From positions 1 through 17,167 of the forward strand of contig CAZOKM010000028.1 in NCBI GenBank assembly GCA_964580405.1: a DNA stretch of 17,167 nt. Reading direction: 5' to 3'. The translations under genes and the position numbers were made by a program. The notes under the pieces were generated by a model, which saw nothing but the letters and a program-made list of their open reading frames with translations, did no database searches and was not told the DNA's origin. Positions 6,936-13,813 of the stretch are shown in pieces. This DNA comes from JAGTRI01 sp964580405 (GTDB taxonomy: Archaea > Thermoproteota > Bathyarchaeia > Bathyarchaeales > DTEX01). How positions within the stretch are numbered: the stretch's first letter is position 1; every line of letters begins with the position of its first letter.

Positions 6936-9152
6936 CTATTCCTGTTCCAAGAACTCAACTGGTCTCGGCGGAGTTGGGCCTAGTCCTCTTCGGGTTCGTA
7001 TCTGGCTTATGATTTCCATTTGCATCGAGTCTGGGACGGGTGCCCATCGGCTGAACTGCGTCGCCCAGAAAGCTCTGCCTTGGGTCGATGACCGCAGTTC
7101 GTCCGATATTCCGAATGACTCGGCGACTGGAATCTCGGCTTTAACGATCATCATGTCTTCCTCGTTAATCATGTCAAGAAGCTTGCCGCGCCGTTTCTGA
7201 ACAGTGGCTATCACTGGACTCACGAAGTCGTTCGGGACCTTGCAATCGAAGCTCATGATTGGCTCCATAAGCCGCGGATTGCACATGAGGAAGCATCCCC
7301 AGATCGGGCGCCAAGTCATGGGCAGTATCTGCGCTGGACCCCTGTGGACTGGGTCTTCGTGGACGGAGATGTCCTCCAAGTTCACCTTCAAGCCGTAGGC
7401 TGGCTCCTTCGCCAAAACTGATTCGTGGACGGCTTCGCGGAAGCCCGACTTCACGTGGTCAAGGACTTCCTCAACGTACTGTTTCCCCTTTATCCTGTTG
7501 ACGAGGACGTTTGTGCCCTCTATCGCGATGACGTTGCGGGCGTCGTCCGTCACCCAGCCCAAGCCTCGCAGCATCGTCTGCCTCTCGTCGCGCTTCTGCA
7601 TCTCCGAAAGCTTGCCGTCTCTTAGGGCTTCGATGACCTCTTCCGAGAGTCTCTCGATGGTTAACCACAGCTTGTTGTGTTTGTTCGGGCTTTTGCCCAT
7701 CACGGATGGACCCTGATAACTCTGGCTGATCGCCTCGCGGTAAATGACGATGGGCTTACTCAACCGAGCCTTCAACCCCGCTTCCTGCATGCGGTAAGCC
7801 GTGATTTCGAGGTGCAGCTCGCCCATGCCGCTCAGGAGGTATTCTCCGCTTTCCTTGTTCATCACGAAGTGCAGGTTCGGGTCCTCAAGCGTTAGCTTGT
7901 GCATGACCTTGTCGAACAGTGGCAGGTCTTTCACGTCCTCAGGTTCAACAGCGACGGTAACGACTGGATCAGAAACGTACTTTAAGGCTTCGAAAGGCTG
8001 AATGTCATAACCTTCTTCGGCAACCGTTTCCCCAACACGGATTGACGGTAACCCAGAAACGGCGGCGATGTTTCCCGCTGGAATCTTGTCCACGATGACT
8101 CGGTCAGTAGCCATGGCCATGTAGACCTGCTGGATTGCTCCTGACTGCCGACTTGAAATAAGCCGAACCGTCTTCCCCTTTTCGACTGAACCGCTGAACA
8201 CTCGCCCGATCGCGACGACGCCACTGTGTGGGTCAACCTCAATCGTGGTTATGCACATGAGAAGCGGACCATTAGGGTCAACCTTAGCCATAGCCTCAGC
8301 CACTGGACCCTTCAAATCACCAGGCCAAATCTGTTTTTGCCTAAATGGCTGCGCCTCCAGCGGGTTTGGCAGGTGCTCGCAGAACATGTCCAGCACTGGT
8401 TCCCACAGTGGCACTTTTTTGCTTAAGGCGTCGACCTTCTTTCCCACGTCCTCTTGTTCTCCAGAATACGCGTCTATAACTTCCTTAAACGTCAGGCCCT
8501 TCGCCTTCATGTAGGGTAAATTGAAGCCCCACTTGTGGAGTGCGGACCCGAAGGCGACCCTTCCGTCCTCAATCTTGACCTGCCAGTCCTTCTTGTGCTC
8601 CTGCGGCGCGTACCTTTCGATCAGGGTGTTCACTCTGACGATGATTTTTGCGAACCTGTTCTGCATGTCTTCGGGCGTTAGCTTGATTTCTTTTATGAGC
8701 CTGTCGACCTTGTTCACGAAAAGAAGCGGCTTGACCCTTTCACGTAATGCCTGCATTAAAACGGTTTCAGTCTGAGTCATAGGACCCTCAACAGCGTCGA
8801 CCACGACGAGTGCGCCGTCCGCGGCTCGGAGGCTCCTCGTGACTGCCCCGCTGAAGTCTATGTGCCCGGGGGTGTCGATGAGGTTGATGAGGTAGTCCTC
8901 GTTCCTGAATGTGTGGGTCATGCTGATGTTTGAGGCGAAGACCGTCATCTGCCTCTTCTGCTCGAGCTCCCACGAGTCGAGGAACAGCTTCTGCCCGGCG
9001 GTCTGCTCGCTTATGATGCCCGCTGCTGCCAGTAGGCTGTCCGAAAGCGTGGTTTTGCCGTGGTCCACGTGGGCGATGATGCTGGTGTTCCGTATCTTCG
9101 TCGGCTCGTTCATCAGCTTAACGATGTCTTCGACCTGCTTGTAGCGTCCCAT
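6936..9152 (-). CDS. fusA: Translation elongation factor 2 (aEF-2)
   Basis: This GTPase moves tRNAs and mRNA through the ribosome after peptide-bond formation. Counting 738 residues from the ATG at 9152, the G1 motif is AHVDHGKT (27-34), G3 is DTPGH (93-97) and G4 is NKVD (147-150). Domain IV carries the diphthamide loop HEDPVHRGPAQ, with the histidine to be modified at about 603, and the C-terminus has GRAFWATQFSRWAPVPDS as in other archaeal EF-2. The start is ATG 9152, because GGAGG (9161-9165) lies eight bases before it; an upstream in-frame TTG at 9167 would place that site inside the gene. In switch I the usual RGIT is replaced by RQMT (67-70), and the segment after the diphthamide loop (LPMTWRPIWGCFLM) departs from the usual form. 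Identity is certain. It has its own promoter downstream of the nitrilase gene. Confidence 0.97.
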   Translation of the reverse strand: MGRYKQVEDIVKLMNEPTKIRNTSIIAHVDHGKTTLSDSLLAAAGIISEQTAGQKLFLDSWELEQKRQMTVFASNISMTHTFRNEDYLINLIDTPGHIDFSGAVTRSLRAADGALVVVDAVEGPMTQTETVLMQALRERVKPLLFVNKVDRLIKEIKLTPEDMQNRFAKIIVRVNTLIERYAPQEHKKDWQVKIEDGRVAFGSALHKWGFNLPYMKAKGLTFKEVIDAYSGEQEDVGKKVDALSKKVPLWEPVLDMFCEHLPNPLEAQPFRQKQIWPGDLKGPVAEAMAKVDPNGPLLMCITTIEVDPHSGVVAIGRVFSGSVEKGKTVRLISSRQSGAIQQVYMAMATDRVIVDKIPAGNIAAVSGLPSIRVGETVAEEGYDIQPFEALKYVSDPVVTVAVEPEDVKDLPLFDKVMHKLTLEDPNLHFVMNKESGEYLLSGMGELHLEITAYRMQEAGLKARLSKPIVIYREAISQSYQGPSVMGKSPNKHNKLWLTIERLSEEVIEALRDGKLSEMQKRDERQTMLRGLGWVTDDARNVIAIEGTNVLVNRIKGKQYVEEVLDHVKSGFREAVHESVLAKEPAYGLKVNLEDISVHEDPVHRGPAQILPMTWRPIWGCFLMCNPRLMEPIMSFDCKVPNDFVSPVIATVQKRRGKLLDMINEEDMMIVKAEIPVAESFGISDELRSSTQGRAFWATQFSRWAPVPDSMQMEIISQIRTRRGLGPTPPRPVEFLEQE

Positions 9153-9160
9153 AACCCATT

Positions 9161-9165
9161 CCTCC
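9161..9165 (-). promoter_or_regulatory. Ribosome-binding site of EF-2
   Basis: The minus strand reads GGAGG here, eight bases before the ATG at 9152. It decides the start against an in-frame TTG at 9167, which would leave no upstream site. Confidence 0.75.
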
Positions 9166-9190
9166 AATGCGATTAAGCAAATTTTGAGTC

Positions 9191-9200
9191 AATTTTTAAT
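9191..9200 (-). promoter_or_regulatory. Box A of EF-2
   Basis: The minus strand reads ATTAAAAATT, centred about 26 bases before position 9170. That gives a leader of about 18 bases containing the GGAGG site. Confidence 0.65.
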
Positions 9201-9244
9201 ACTTCTACGTTAGGGTAGTGAGTAACGAACATGAGAAAACGGCT

Positions 9245-10060
9245 CTATTTAACTTTTCGTTCACAGCCATCAAGCAAAGGACCGAAAAGGTCGACCCTAC
9301 GGTCAGCCCAGAGGTCGTTGCGCTCCGAGACCTTCTTGGAGTCAGCCTCCTTCGGGTCAACCTCGACGACCCGCACCTCCTCGCGGCTTTTCGAGCTCGC
9401 TGCAAGAACCTTCATGTCCGGGCCGACTATCTGGCTCATCCCCGTGAACTTTACGCCGCGCTCGGACCCCACCCTGTTCGCGGTCACGACGAAGACCCTG
9501 TTCTGGACAGCAGCCCCCAGCAAAGTCTTTTGGCAGAAGGGCAGGACAAGGTTCGACGGGTGGCAGATGACTTGGGCGCCCTTCAGAGCCAGTATCCGCA
9601 GGACCTCGGGGAAGAACCAGTCGAAGCAGATCATGACTCCGATCCTTGCCTTGGGCGTGTCAAGAACGGAGATTGGCCCGTCTCCCTTCGAGAACCAGAG
9701 CTTCTTCGTGTTGAAGAGGTGTGGCTTCCTGTAGACGAAGACGAACCCGTCCGGTCCGACGAGGACGGCTGAATTAAAGTATTCGTTATCTCTCCTTTCG
9801 CATACCCCAGCAACAACATAAAGACCGCGGTCCTCAGCAAATGCAGCTAGGGCTCGCGTGGTTTCTCCTTCAGGAATCTCCTCGGACAAAATTCGTAGTT
9901 CTTCCTGCGACCTGAAAACGTACCCCGTGTTGCACAATTCGGGGAGAACAAGCAACTCTGCGTCTTTGGCTGCCCCTTCGTCCATGAATCCGAGGATTCT
10001 CTTCAAGTTCTTCTGCTTCTTACCAAAAAGGGGTCTGAATTGTACGTATCCGATTCTCAT
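9245..10060 (-). CDS. Carbon-nitrogen hydrolase (nitrilase superfamily)
   Basis: A 271-residue cytosolic amidohydrolase of the nitrilase superfamily, which splits C-N bonds of amides, carbamoyl groups or nitriles through a Glu-Lys-Cys triad. All three residues are visible: E41 in VLPELCNTGY, K112 in YRKPHLF and C145 in GVMICFDWFFPE. The length is that of stand-alone family members, and the N-terminal MRIGYVQFRP strand is typical. The start ATG (10060) has GGATGA a few bases upstream on the minus strand. It is followed by EF-2 on the same strand, which has its own promoter, so they need not form an operon. The substrate cannot be read from sequence: N-carbamoylputrescine or beta-ureidopropionase-type and omega-amidase-type enzymes look alike at this level. 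Confidence 0.9.
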   Translation of the reverse strand: MRIGYVQFRPLFGKKQKNLKRILGFMDEGAAKDAELLVLPELCNTGYVFRSQEELRILSEEIPEGETTRALAAFAEDRGLYVVAGVCERRDNEYFNSAVLVGPDGFVFVYRKPHLFNTKKLWFSKGDGPISVLDTPKARIGVMICFDWFFPEVLRILALKGAQVICHPSNLVLPFCQKTLLGAAVQNRVFVVTANRVGSERGVKFTGMSQIVGPDMKVLAASSKSREEVRVVEVDPKEADSKKVSERNDLWADRRVDLFGPLLDGCERKVK

Positions 10061-10128
10061 GCGTGGTCATCCTCAAAATTATGTTCCCCCGATTTGCATT
10101 TTTCGGTGATGACCCGACGATTCGCAAG

Positions 10129-10138
10129 GTTGAAATAA
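10129..10138 (+). promoter_or_regulatory. Weak box A of the small HExxH gene
   Basis: GTTGAAATAA is centred about 26 bases before position 10160, next to the TTG (10158) and ATG (10167) candidate starts, so the transcript is probably leaderless or nearly so. Confidence 0.35.
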
Positions 10139-10166
10139 CTCGGTCTTCAAGTATTTTTTGAGCGAC

Positions 10167-10658
10167 ATGAGCAAAGAAGATTTTCGAGCCAGCCTTGAAA
10201 AGAGCAAGAGCTACAGCGACCTCTTCGTCATTGTAAAAAAAGCTGTGAAGAAGGTTCTGGGCAGGAACAGGTCCGGGCTCCTCCTTTACCTGAGCGACCT
10301 ACCTCTGGGCATAGGCGCGTATCATTCGGTGGGCACGAACGGCATCGTCCTGAACAGGAAGGTCCTTGAGGTTGCTTCGAGGTCGGCGAAGACGGACGCG
10401 GAGATGAACTCCCTCATCTTCTCGCTGCTTCTGCACGAGTACCTTCACTCGCTGGGCTACTTGGACGAGAGCGAAGTCAGAAGACTTGTATATAATATCA
10501 GCTTGGAGGTCTTCGGCAAGGACCACCCGGCCGTCACGATGTCTCTGGGTTCGCCTCTGACGAAGGTGTTGCCACAGGACCTGCACGACGAGGACGAGGG
10601 TTCAGGCTTGGAGCTGGTCAGAGACTTCGAGAAGCCCGACCAACCCTACATCGCCTAG
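10167..10658 (+). CDS. Small HExxH putative metalloprotein
   Basis: A 163-residue protein counted from the ATG at 10167; a TTG three codons upstream (10158) is the alternative. The centre has SLLLHEYLHSLGYLDE, a zinc-peptidase-type HExxH motif preceded by a hydrophobic helix, as in minimal gluzincin/metzincin-like folds. A segment before it (GIGAYHSVGTNGIVLNR) could be the edge strand of such a fold. A third ligand is not obvious; the glutamates of the following DESEVRR helix or the HPAVTMS histidine are possibilities. The C-terminal 30 residues are acidic (HDEDEGSG) and appear unstructured. There is no signal peptide, so it acts in the cytoplasm if it acts as a protease. I cannot name a family. 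It differs from the VWA fusion's HExxH domain and has no adjacent VWA or ATPase gene. Confidence 0.75.
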   Translation: MSKEDFRASLEKSKSYSDLFVIVKKAVKKVLGRNRSGLLLYLSDLPLGIGAYHSVGTNGIVLNRKVLEVASRSAKTDAEMNSLIFSLLLHEYLHSLGYLDESEVRRLVYNISLEVFGKDHPAVTMSLGSPLTKVLPQDLHDEDEGSGLELVRDFEKPDQPYIA

Positions 10659-10699
10659 TTTTCTGGAACATTATTGTTGTCCTCAACGGGAACTCCGAT

Positions 10700-10710
10700 A
10701 AACTTAAGTT
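10700..10710 (+). promoter_or_regulatory. Box A of the 94-residue protein gene
   Basis: AAACTTAAGT is centred near 10704, giving a predicted start of transcription near 10730. The short leader holds AGTGA six bases before the ATG at 10746, which matches part of the archaeal anti-Shine-Dalgarno partner AGGAGGTGA. Confidence 0.45.
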
Positions 10711-10745
10711 CATGTCCCTTATTTTCGTCTTCTAAGTGACTCAAA

Positions 10746-11030
10746 ATGCCGCTGTTCGGAAAAAAGAAAGAGCCCGGAGTCGAGCAGACCTCCTACGAAG
10801 TCTTCGGCGGGTTCACCATCGCCAAGGGCCAGTCAGGCTACGAGATCAAGTGGAAGAACCCGAACCCGACCTCCATAACCGTCTTGGCTGAGCCCGTCAT
10901 CGACGTGAATGTTAAGACGAACAAAGTCGGCGACCTGCTTCAAGTCCTTACAACCGAGTGCAAGCTAATACTGACGAAGAGGGGCGGAAGCACAGAAGCC
11001 CGCGTCTCCCACCTTTGGAATCCAATCTAG
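10746..11030 (+). CDS. Conserved-looking small protein of unknown function (94 residues)
   Basis: A short soluble protein with a lysine-rich start (MPLFGKKKEPG), then what reads as an all-beta domain of alternating hydrophobic strands: SYEVFGGFTIAKG, YEIKWKNPNPTSITVLAEP, VIDVNVKTNKVGDLLQVLTT and KLILTKRGG. There are no cysteine clusters, catalytic motifs or membrane helices. It has its own box A and a partial ribosome site, good codon use and no overlap, so it is a real gene. It stands between the small HExxH gene and the aldolase, each with its own promoter, so context gives no function. I do not recognise a family. Confidence 0.7.
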   Translation: MPLFGKKKEPGVEQTSYEVFGGFTIAKGQSGYEIKWKNPNPTSITVLAEPVIDVNVKTNKVGDLLQVLTTECKLILTKRGGSTEARVSHLWNPI

Positions 11031-11044
11031 TCCAGAAGGTAACT

Positions 11045-11062
11045 ATTCTTTTTACTTTTGTT
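11045..11062 (+). terminator. T-rich terminator after the 94-residue gene
   Basis: TTCTTTTTACTTTTG begins about 15 bases after the stop codon. The T-runs are of the type at which archaeal RNA polymerase stops; no clear hairpin is needed or seen. Confidence 0.4.
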
Positions 11063-11110
11063 AGAATGGTGTTCCAGAGAAGAAACTGCTTGTGAACCCA
11101 TAAACCGCAT

Positions 11111-11120
11111 GATTTAAAAA
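11111..11120 (+). promoter_or_regulatory. Box A of the aldolase gene
   Basis: GATTTAAAAA is centred near 11116, predicting transcription from about 11142. The GTG at 11147 and ATG at 11156 both lie just downstream, so the transcript has little or no leader. Confidence 0.6.
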
Positions 11121-11155
11121 TAGCTTTTGCCATTTATTTGAGGGTCGTGACACAT

Positions 11156-12394
11156 ATGCCGAGTCTCCTTACTGGACGACAGCTGAAATCTTGTTTTAGG
11201 GTGTTCTGCCCGTTCGAGAAAGACGGAACCCTCAAGCCGGAAACGGAAAGGATAACGATTCTCGCATCGAACATCAACCCGCCCGTTGACCTCGAAGGAA
11301 GAGCCTTCGCCATGGCAGCGGCGCAGGGCAAACAGTCTCCGATGATCATCCAGATTAGTTATAACTCGATGAACCTTTCAGGCGGCAAGGAATCGCACTT
11401 CAAGGTTCCCGAAGGCGTCTCGAGGCAGCCAAAGCCCTCCCCTGCGCCAGACGGGGTTGAGCTTCAAGTCGAAGTTCTGAACCACCTCATTAACCAGTAC
11501 GGCGCAAAGTACGTAGCCGTCTCGCTGGACCACTTCAACGTGCCGAAGTTCGACGAAGCCACGTTCTCAAGCCAGCCCATAAAGAAGTCCGTTCGGACCG
11601 AAGTCGCCGAAGCCCGAATCAAGGACGCTGTCAACTACATGGAGCCCGTCTTCGGTAAGGTGAAGCTCGAGGAAAAGACGGTCAGGGCGTACGTGAACTA
11701 CCTTTCGGGCCCGGAGTACGCGGGGTTCAAGAGGGACTTCATCAACGTCGTCGCGGCGGTCAGCCCGGCGTGGGGCATGATCGACACTGAGAAGCTCCCG
11801 CCCGTCCTAGACTTCGCGGTGACCCGCGAGATCAGCGACGCCATCAAGAGGGAGCTTGGGAACGAGGACATGGCCATCGAAGCCGAGTTCGGCGCGACCG
11901 CGTCAAGCGGCAAGGAACTCGAGTACACGCAGATAAAAGGAAAGGCTCTGGAGTCGTTCGCCGACCAGGTCGTCTCCTTCGTGAAGTACACGGGCGCCGA
12001 AGGAATCGCGTACCCAATCGGCATGGCTCACGCCGCCAAGCTCGATGAAAAGCATGAGCCCGACATCGCTAGGCTTGAGGAGGTCCAGAGGAAGCTGTAC
12101 CTCGAAACGGGCGACATCGTGCCCTTTGCACAACACGGCGGAACTGGAGCCGCAAGGGTTGCTCGCGGGCTCGTCGGCAAGGACAACATCAACACGAAGT
12201 ACCTCGTGGACGGGGCGAACGCCGTTGCAAGCCACGTTGAGAAGAACTTGGCAGCGATAAGGGCTGGTGACAAGAAGGCCTGCGGGACCGTGATACACGA
12301 CCTCATGGTGATGGCCGTCTACAAAGGCACACTGGACAAGCTGGAAGAAACCGGAAGCTACCAGAAAGCGCCCATGCTGAGCTCAGTAGTCTAA
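11156..12394 (+). CDS. Class II (zinc-dependent) ketose-bisphosphate aldolase, probably fructose-bisphosphate aldolase
   Basis: The enzyme splits fructose 1,6-bisphosphate (or a similar ketose bisphosphate) into two trioses, or runs in the reverse gluconeogenic direction. With ATG 11156 the protein has 412 residues, longer than the usual 280-360. The class II zinc site is visible: catalytic D125 next to metal ligand H126 in SLDHF, H292 in GMAHAAK and H327 in AQHGGTG. The acidic IEAEFG (241-246) matches the family ELG loop, and INTKYLVDGANAV corresponds to the phosphate-binding strand and helix near the end. A GTG at 11147 and a TTG at 11138 are alternative starts. Many archaea use class I or the bifunctional aldolase/phosphatase instead, so a class II enzyme is noteworthy. 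Tagatose-bisphosphate or another ketose phosphate remains possible. A hairpin terminator follows. Confidence 0.85.
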   Translation: MPSLLTGRQLKSCFRVFCPFEKDGTLKPETERITILASNINPPVDLEGRAFAMAAAQGKQSPMIIQISYNSMNLSGGKESHFKVPEGVSRQPKPSPAPDGVELQVEVLNHLINQYGAKYVAVSLDHFNVPKFDEATFSSQPIKKSVRTEVAEARIKDAVNYMEPVFGKVKLEEKTVRAYVNYLSGPEYAGFKRDFINVVAAVSPAWGMIDTEKLPPVLDFAVTREISDAIKRELGNEDMAIEAEFGATASSGKELEYTQIKGKALESFADQVVSFVKYTGAEGIAYPIGMAHAAKLDEKHEPDIARLEEVQRKLYLETGDIVPFAQHGGTGAARVARGLVGKDNINTKYLVDGANAVASHVEKNLAAIRAGDKKACGTVIHDLMVMAVYKGTLDKLEETGSYQKAPMLSSVV

Positions 12395-12425
12395 AAAGGG
12401 GCACCAGAATCCCCTCTGATTATTT
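12395..12425. terminator. Bidirectional terminator hairpin between aldolase and URO-D-like gene
   Basis: AGGGG (12397-12401) pairs with CCCCT (12411-12415) around nine bases. On the plus strand T-rich sequence follows; on the minus strand the stem is followed directly by TTTTT. It sits between converging genes. The remaining ~160 bases up to 12585 hold no gene that I can support. Confidence 0.6.
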
Positions 12426-12585
12426 TCTTTAATTCATGATTAGGGGAAACCATGCGCGACCCAATTTAGCCCCTTACGCCGATGCCTCTTCAGTTGATAG
12501 CCTCTATGGCGTCTCTTGCATATAACTCGAGGTTAAACGCAACGGTTCATGTTCGTATTCCAATACGTCAACACAATGTCAAAAA

Positions 12586-13677
12586 TCAGACTTCATAATC
12601 TGATATAATTTCTGCTACTCTGCGAACCTTTTCTATGCTACCGTCGGGAGGCAGCATGTCCGATATTCCGACCACAATGTTGGGCTTGAACATGCCCAGA
12701 AGCCTGTGCACAAAACTTTCCAATTCTTTGTCACTGACAGTTGACAGGAAATGCGTGGCGGGAATACCATCAAAAAGAACCTTATTCTCTAAAGCACCTT
12801 TCAATTCCTCTAGGGAAACGTTTCCCTGAGGCGTCGGTGGAATACATTCCAGCCCGTCCAATCCAGTTTCAGCCACGAACGGCAAGAGTTTGTTCACTTT
12901 TCCGTCCCAGTGGGACGTGCAGTACTTTCCGACTTGGTGAAGCTCCTTCGTGCGCTGCTGATAATATGGTAGCATGTACCGCCTGAAAATTGGGGGCGAA
13001 CACAGACCCTCGTCGATGTTGTCGCCAAAATTAATAATTTTGAATGGTGTTTTACGTATCACCATGAACCTTTTGTCATCGTTTTCCGCGTAGACTTTGA
13101 GCAGATCCTCAACCTTTTCGCAGTGCTTCCACAACGCGATTACGCCGTTCTGAAACCCCATGTGAACGATGAAAAGCCTCTGGATCGAACCCCAAGGGAG
13201 ATTAACGGACGGCTCAGTTCTGCTGCCTAGAACCGTTTCTCTTTTCCTGTAGAGTTCCTTGTCGAACTCGAACCTTTGGCGCCCAAGAACATAGGAAAGC
13301 ACCTTAAAGTCTTCGGTCTTCTTCAACATGTACTCCACGCGCAGAGTTGCTGTTCCCCATTCCGTGTTTCTTTCGACTTGAGTTAGGCTGCCCTTGGGAG
13401 TTCTGTATTTCGTGTAAATGTGGTCGTTTTCTCTCTTGACTAAAACTTTTACGTGTTCGCCTTCGACGGTTCTTATGGTGTCATCGAAGAAGTGGTAACC
13501 TCGCGGCGAAGCGCCTAAATCATCGTAGATGCCCAAAAGGCCCCAACCAACGTACCGGGGTGGAAGAGTGCCCCTAGCCTTGTTCACGTCGTACCAGTGA
13601 TGAAGCCTCGGCTGCCAAACCAAGCGGTCAATGCTTCGCCTTTCGAAAACCGCCGTGATTCGTTCGCGATTATTCAT
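12586..13677 (-). CDS. URO-D superfamily protein (uroporphyrinogen decarboxylase-like)
   Basis: A 363-residue TIM-barrel-type protein. The C-terminal half has the superfamily pattern: FGDNIDEGLCSPPIFRRYML, a GKYCTSHWDG segment where family members place a histidine or cysteine at the barrel mouth, then GLDGLECIPPTPQGNVSLEE and KVLFDGIPATHFL. Relatives include haem-pathway uroporphyrinogen decarboxylase and corrinoid methyltransferases (MtaA, MtbA, CmuA). No corrinoid protein, its activator or haem gene is nearby, and the haem-specific arginine-rich N-terminus is not evident, so a methyltransferase-type or unknown role is more likely. The start is ATG 13677: a box A on the minus strand (13696-13708) predicts transcription from exactly that point, ruling out the longer frame that begins at 13749. 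The coding sequence is visibly AT-richer than its neighbours, which could mean transfer from elsewhere. Confidence 0.75.
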   Translation of the reverse strand: MNNRERITAVFERRSIDRLVWQPRLHHWYDVNKARGTLPPRYVGWGLLGIYDDLGASPRGYHFFDDTIRTVEGEHVKVLVKRENDHIYTKYRTPKGSLTQVERNTEWGTATLRVEYMLKKTEDFKVLSYVLGRQRFEFDKELYRKRETVLGSRTEPSVNLPWGSIQRLFIVHMGFQNGVIALWKHCEKVEDLLKVYAENDDKRFMVIRKTPFKIINFGDNIDEGLCSPPIFRRYMLPYYQQRTKELHQVGKYCTSHWDGKVNKLLPFVAETGLDGLECIPPTPQGNVSLEELKGALENKVLFDGIPATHFLSTVSDKELESFVHRLLGMFKPNIVVGISDMLPPDGSIEKVRRVAEIISDYEV

Positions 13678-13695
13678 CAGGATTCCACTTTGGCT

Positions 13696-13708
13696 TGTTT
13701 TATTTCTT
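13696..13708 (-). promoter_or_regulatory. Box A of the URO-D-like gene
   Basis: The minus strand reads GAAATAAAAC, centred about 26 bases before the ATG at 13677. This predicts a leaderless transcript and fixes the start. Confidence 0.6.
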
Positions 13709-13754
13709 CGCCGCGTATTCAGTCTTTTCGGTGCCGCCGCGGGATTCAACGGGA

Positions 13755-13765
13755 AACTTTTTTAC
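13755..13765 (+). promoter_or_regulatory. Possible box A of gatB
   Basis: AACTTTTTTAC lies about 27 bases before a predicted transcription start near 13786. The GTG at 13799 and the ATG at 13814 are both downstream; neither has a strong ribosome site. Confidence 0.35.
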
Positions 13766-13813
13766 AGCGTTGTGCGCTGTTATTTGTCTGTTTGACTTGT
13801 GACGGTTCAGGGC

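Noticed and set aside
9153..9167. TTG at 9167 as the EF-2 start
   Set aside because: The GGAGG ribosome site lies inside this extension and points to the ATG at 9152; MGRYK at the start also agrees with other archaeal EF-2.
9218..9772. A 184-codon open frame on the plus strand
   Set aside because: Antisense to the nitrilase-superfamily gene, which shows its full catalytic triad. The product has no sensible domain pattern.
12416..12585. A possible small RNA or broken gene between the aldolase and the URO-D-like gene
   Set aside because: GGGG and CCCC stretches near 12443 and 12470 could pair, but the loop is large, no tRNA-like T-loop or cloverleaf is present, and no frame gives a recognisable protein.
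13678..13749. A 24-residue N-terminal extension of the URO-D-like protein from 13749
   Set aside because: The box A at 13696-13708 lies inside it and predicts transcription starting at the ATG at 13677. The extension is basic and unlike the family.
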